Shown here: piece after piece, positions 4,470-6,299 of the stretch | Numbering within the stretch: position 1 is the first letter of the stretch | How the letters are laid out: every line of letters starts with the position of its first letter | Assembly (NCBI GenBank): GCA_947178115.1 | Contig: CAMWXF010000116.1 | Coordinates: 1 to 6,299, forward strand | Direction of reading: 5' to 3' | From: an uncultured Lachnospiraceae bacterium | Lineage (GTDB): Bacteria; Bacillota; Clostridia; Lachnospirales; Lachnospiraceae | DNA length: 6,299 nucleotides | The notes under the pieces: generated by a model | Database searches by the model: none | What the model saw: the letters and a program-made list of their open reading frames with translations, nothing else | What the model was told of the DNA's origin: nothing | Program-made: the position numbers and the translations under genes

Positions 4470-5963
4470 ATGAACGAATTCTTTTCCGGTCTCGTTGATA
4501 CCATTACAACGGTCAACGGGGCGGTCAACAATTTTGTCTGGGGTATTCCGATGCTGATACTCCTTGTCGGTACAGGTATTCTGATGACTGTACTTACTAA
4601 ATTCTTCCAGTTGTCACATATCGGACACTGGTTTAAAAACACCATAGGCGGTATCTTCAGTGATAAACACATCACGAAGCATACCGACAAGGACGACAAA
4701 TCTATTTCCCAGTTTCAGTCCTTATGTACAGCGCTCGCGGCTACGATCGGTACGGGTAATATTGTAGGTGTAGCCAGCGCATTGATCGCAGGCGGTCCCG
4801 GTGCGATTTTCTGGATGTGGATCGTTGCTTTCTTCGGCATGATGACGAACTATTCCGAAAATGTCCTCGGTATCTACTATCGTCGTAAAAATTCTAACGA
4901 CGAATGGTGCGGCGGTGCCATGTATTACTTAAAAGACGGTCTCGGCTCCTATAAAGGCTGTAAACAGATCGGTGCGGTACTTGCGGTGCTGTTCTCTGCA
5001 TTCTGTCTGCTTGCTTCCTTTGGTATCGGCAACATGAGTCAGGTAAACTCCATCTCCGCTAACATGGAGGCGGCATTCTCGATTCCGACTGTTGTGACGG
5101 GTATTGCATTGATGATCTTAGCGGCACTTGTTATTGTAGGCGGTCTGAAGAGAATCGCATCTGTTACCGAGAAACTGGTTCCTTTCATGGCAATCGCATA
5201 TATCCTCGGCGCACTGGTAATCTTCTTCGCTAACATCGGCCAGGTTGGCGCCGTATTCGCCGCTATCTTCAAAGGCGCATTCGGCTTAAAGGCGGTAGGT
5301 GGCGGTATCGTCGGCTCCGGTGTCAAGATGGCTCTGACATGGGGTATGAAGCGGGGCGTGTTCTCCAACGAAGCCGGACTCGGTTCCTCCGTTATGGTAC
5401 ACTCCAACTCCAATGTAAAAGAACCTGTTCGTCAGGGTATGTGGGGTATCTTCGAAGTATTTGCGGATACTATGGTTGTCTGCACGCTGACAGCATTTGC
5501 CGTTCTCTCTTCCGGTATCGTTGATCTGGAAACCGGCGCTGTCTTAAGCGAGTCTTCCGGTTCCGCACTGGTAGGCGAGGCATTTGCAACTATATTCGGT
5601 TCCTTCGGACCTATGTTCATCGCTCTTGCGATCCTGTTGTTTGCTTTCTCCACGGTTCTGGGATGGAGTCACTACGGTTCCAAAGCCTGGGAGTACTTAT
5701 TCGGCACGAAGTCCACAATCGTCTATAAGATTGTATTCGTTCTGATGATCTTTATCGGAGCAACCATGAATCTGAGTCTTGCATGGGATCTCTCCGATAC
5801 ATTTAACGGCTTGATGGCTATGCCCAACTTGATCGGCGTGCTTTGCCTCTCTCCGCTTGTAATGAAGATTACGAAAAACTATGTAGACCGCATAATCCGC
5901 AAAAAAGATGTGAAACCGATGTTGTCTGTATTCCCGGATATCAACGAGGATCATGCAGAATAA
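4470..5963 (+). CDS. Amino acid (alanine/glycine):cation symporter, AGCS family
   Basis: The product is 497 residues, normal for the AGCS family (sodium:alanine or sodium:glycine symporters, AlsT-like), and it sits in the cytoplasmic membrane. It imports a small neutral amino acid, probably alanine or glycine and in some relatives glutamine, with sodium or protons. The family signature is clear. QFQSLCTALAATIGTGNIVGVA (81-102) is the substrate/ion-binding region on an unwound helix, GGPGAIFWMW (108-117) follows, and KRGVFSNEAGLGSS (294-307) is the second hallmark. About ten or eleven membrane helices run from residue 25 to 465, with a charged tail at 466-497. ATG 4470 is chosen because AAGGAGGAG (4455-4463) lies six bases upstream. 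The frame is open further upstream to a GTG at 4393, but that part covers the leader terminator. It is a single-gene unit with its own promoter, leader terminator and possible upstream operator. The exact substrate cannot be decided from sequence. Confidence 0.95.
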   Translation: MNEFFSGLVDTITTVNGAVNNFVWGIPMLILLVGTGILMTVLTKFFQLSHIGHWFKNTIGGIFSDKHITKHTDKDDKSISQFQSLCTALAATIGTGNIVGVASALIAGGPGAIFWMWIVAFFGMMTNYSENVLGIYYRRKNSNDEWCGGAMYYLKDGLGSYKGCKQIGAVLAVLFSAFCLLASFGIGNMSQVNSISANMEAAFSIPTVVTGIALMILAALVIVGGLKRIASVTEKLVPFMAIAYILGALVIFFANIGQVGAVFAAIFKGAFGLKAVGGGIVGSGVKMALTWGMKRGVFSNEAGLGSSVMVHSNSNVKEPVRQGMWGIFEVFADTMVVCTLTAFAVLSSGIVDLETGAVLSESSGSALVGEAFATIFGSFGPMFIALAILLFAFSTVLGWSHYGSKAWEYLFGTKSTIVYKIVFVLMIFIGATMNLSLAWDLSDTFNGLMAMPNLIGVLCLSPLVMKITKNYVDRIIRKKDVKPMLSVFPDINEDHAE

Positions 5964-6079
5964 GCAATACATATACGGATATCTGCACTTTTACTTAAAT
6001 CATCCGGTTTGAGTGAAGTGCATAATATGGATATATCTACCGTAATATACAAAAAGTAACAGCAAAAATAAATACGGCA

Positions 6080-6098
6080 CGTCTGGCAGGAACAGACG
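6080..6098. terminator. Weak hairpin downstream of the symporter gene
   Basis: CGTCTG (6080-6085) pairs with CAGACG (6093-6098) around a seven-base loop. ATTTATAG follows, so the T-run is poor. It is the nearest simple stem after the symporter stop that could end its transcript, but it lies 117 bases downstream. Confidence 0.3.
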
Positions 6099-6110
6099 AT
6101 TTATAGTACA

Positions 6111-6134
6111 ATAAAAAAGCGAACAAGTTCGCTT
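6111..6134 (-). terminator. Strong hairpin with T-run on the minus strand
   Basis: AAGCGAAC (6117-6124) and GTTCGCTT (6127-6134) are exact complements around a two-base loop. On the minus strand they are followed by TTTTTTAT, a good intrinsic terminator. No minus-strand gene is visible to its right within the window, so it either protects against read-through from outside or belongs to a repeat element. Confidence 0.55.
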
Positions 6135-6169
6135 ACGAGATTTGCTCCGCAAACTCGTGCATGAATGCA
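6117..6169. repeat. Cluster of three consecutive palindromes
   Basis: Three hairpins follow without gaps. The first is 6117-6134 (8-bp stem). The second, 6135-6158, pairs ACGAG/CTCGT and TTTGC/GCAAA with one bulged A. The third, 6158-6169, pairs TGCAT/ATGCA. Stacked palindromes in an intergenic gap resemble repetitive extragenic palindromes. Only one copy lies in this window, so dispersal cannot be judged. Confidence 0.45.
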
Positions 6170-6204
6170 GAAATTTCCTATAGCATAAAAAGGTGCGGAT
6201 CATT

Positions 6205-6299
6205 TTGAAAAAAAAGCGCAAACTCTTTATTGTTCTGTTAATCATAATACTCCTGCTGGCCGTGCTGTATTTTATTCTGGTGAATTTCCTTGTAAGCGC
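6205..6299 (+). CDS. N-terminus of a membrane-anchored or secreted protein (continues beyond window end)
   Basis: The frame is open from 6187 to the end of the window. From TTG 6205 it reads 31 codons: a basic start (KKKRK) followed by a strongly hydrophobic stretch (LFIVLLIIILLLAVLYFILV). This is a signal peptide or single N-terminal membrane anchor. Nothing downstream is visible, so the family cannot be named. The start is uncertain. AAGG (6190-6193) and GGA (6197-6199) precede TTG 6205 at 11 and 5 bases, while a GTG at 6193 in the same frame would add MRII but has no ribosome binding site of its own. The gene lies 241 bases after the symporter in the same direction, separated by several hairpins, so it is probably a separate unit. 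Confidence 0.6.
   Translation, partial: MKKKRKLFIVLLIIILLLAVLYFILVNFLVS

Noticed and set aside
5039..5413. Minus-strand open frame of 124 codons
   Set aside because: It lies wholly antisense inside the symporter gene and has no ribosome binding site or recognisable motif.
6000..6245. Minus-strand open frame of 81 codons near the right end
   Set aside because: It crosses the hairpin cluster and overlaps the start of the rightward membrane-protein gene, and I see no ribosome binding site or family feature.

Overview
The window looks like chromosome from a Gram-positive anaerobe of the Clostridia, most probably Lachnospiraceae. This is inferred from Shine-Dalgarno sites of the AGGAG type, the moderate-to-low GC content, the low-GC Gram-positive protein families, and a degraded integrase of the type common in conjugative elements of that group. 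No rRNA, tRNA, CRISPR array or intact mobile element was seen.

Layout. At the left edge (1-422, minus) is the first part of an exported VIT-domain protein that runs off the window. Its upstream region (508-595) carries eight GCATCA-type units spaced exactly 11 bp apart, a striking operator-like array. Next come a GNAT acetyltransferase (631-1581, minus) with an odd cysteine-bearing pentapeptide tract, and a cytoplasmic cyclophilin (1714-2235, plus). These two genes diverge from interlocked promoters. Beyond the cyclophilin lies a decayed C-terminal piece of a tyrosine recombinase (about 2345-2506, minus) and a nearby short direct repeat, which together mark an old integration site. A DUF3592-like membrane protein (2516-3127, minus) and a YczE/YitT-like membrane protein (3236-3889, minus) follow.

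From 3890 to 4469 there is no intact gene. This stretch holds a short open frame whose stop overlaps the YczE-like start, a phased TTCAT array in front of a promoter, and a perfect 14-bp hairpin. Array, promoter and hairpin lie as if a regulated gene between them had been lost or replaced by a short RNA. The stretch ends with the promoter and leader of a large amino acid:sodium symporter (AGCS family, 4470-5963, plus). That leader contains an intrinsic terminator just before the ribosome binding site and a possible competing antiterminator fold. Downstream of the symporter are several hairpins, then the first codons of a membrane-anchored or secreted protein (from 6205, plus) that leaves the window.

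The genes do not form one pathway. They are short independent units: transport, protein folding, acetyl transfer and envelope proteins. The most interesting content is regulatory (two 11-bp-phased arrays and a leader attenuator) and historical (the recombinase scar). I do not see convincing evidence for a complete new multi-gene system.
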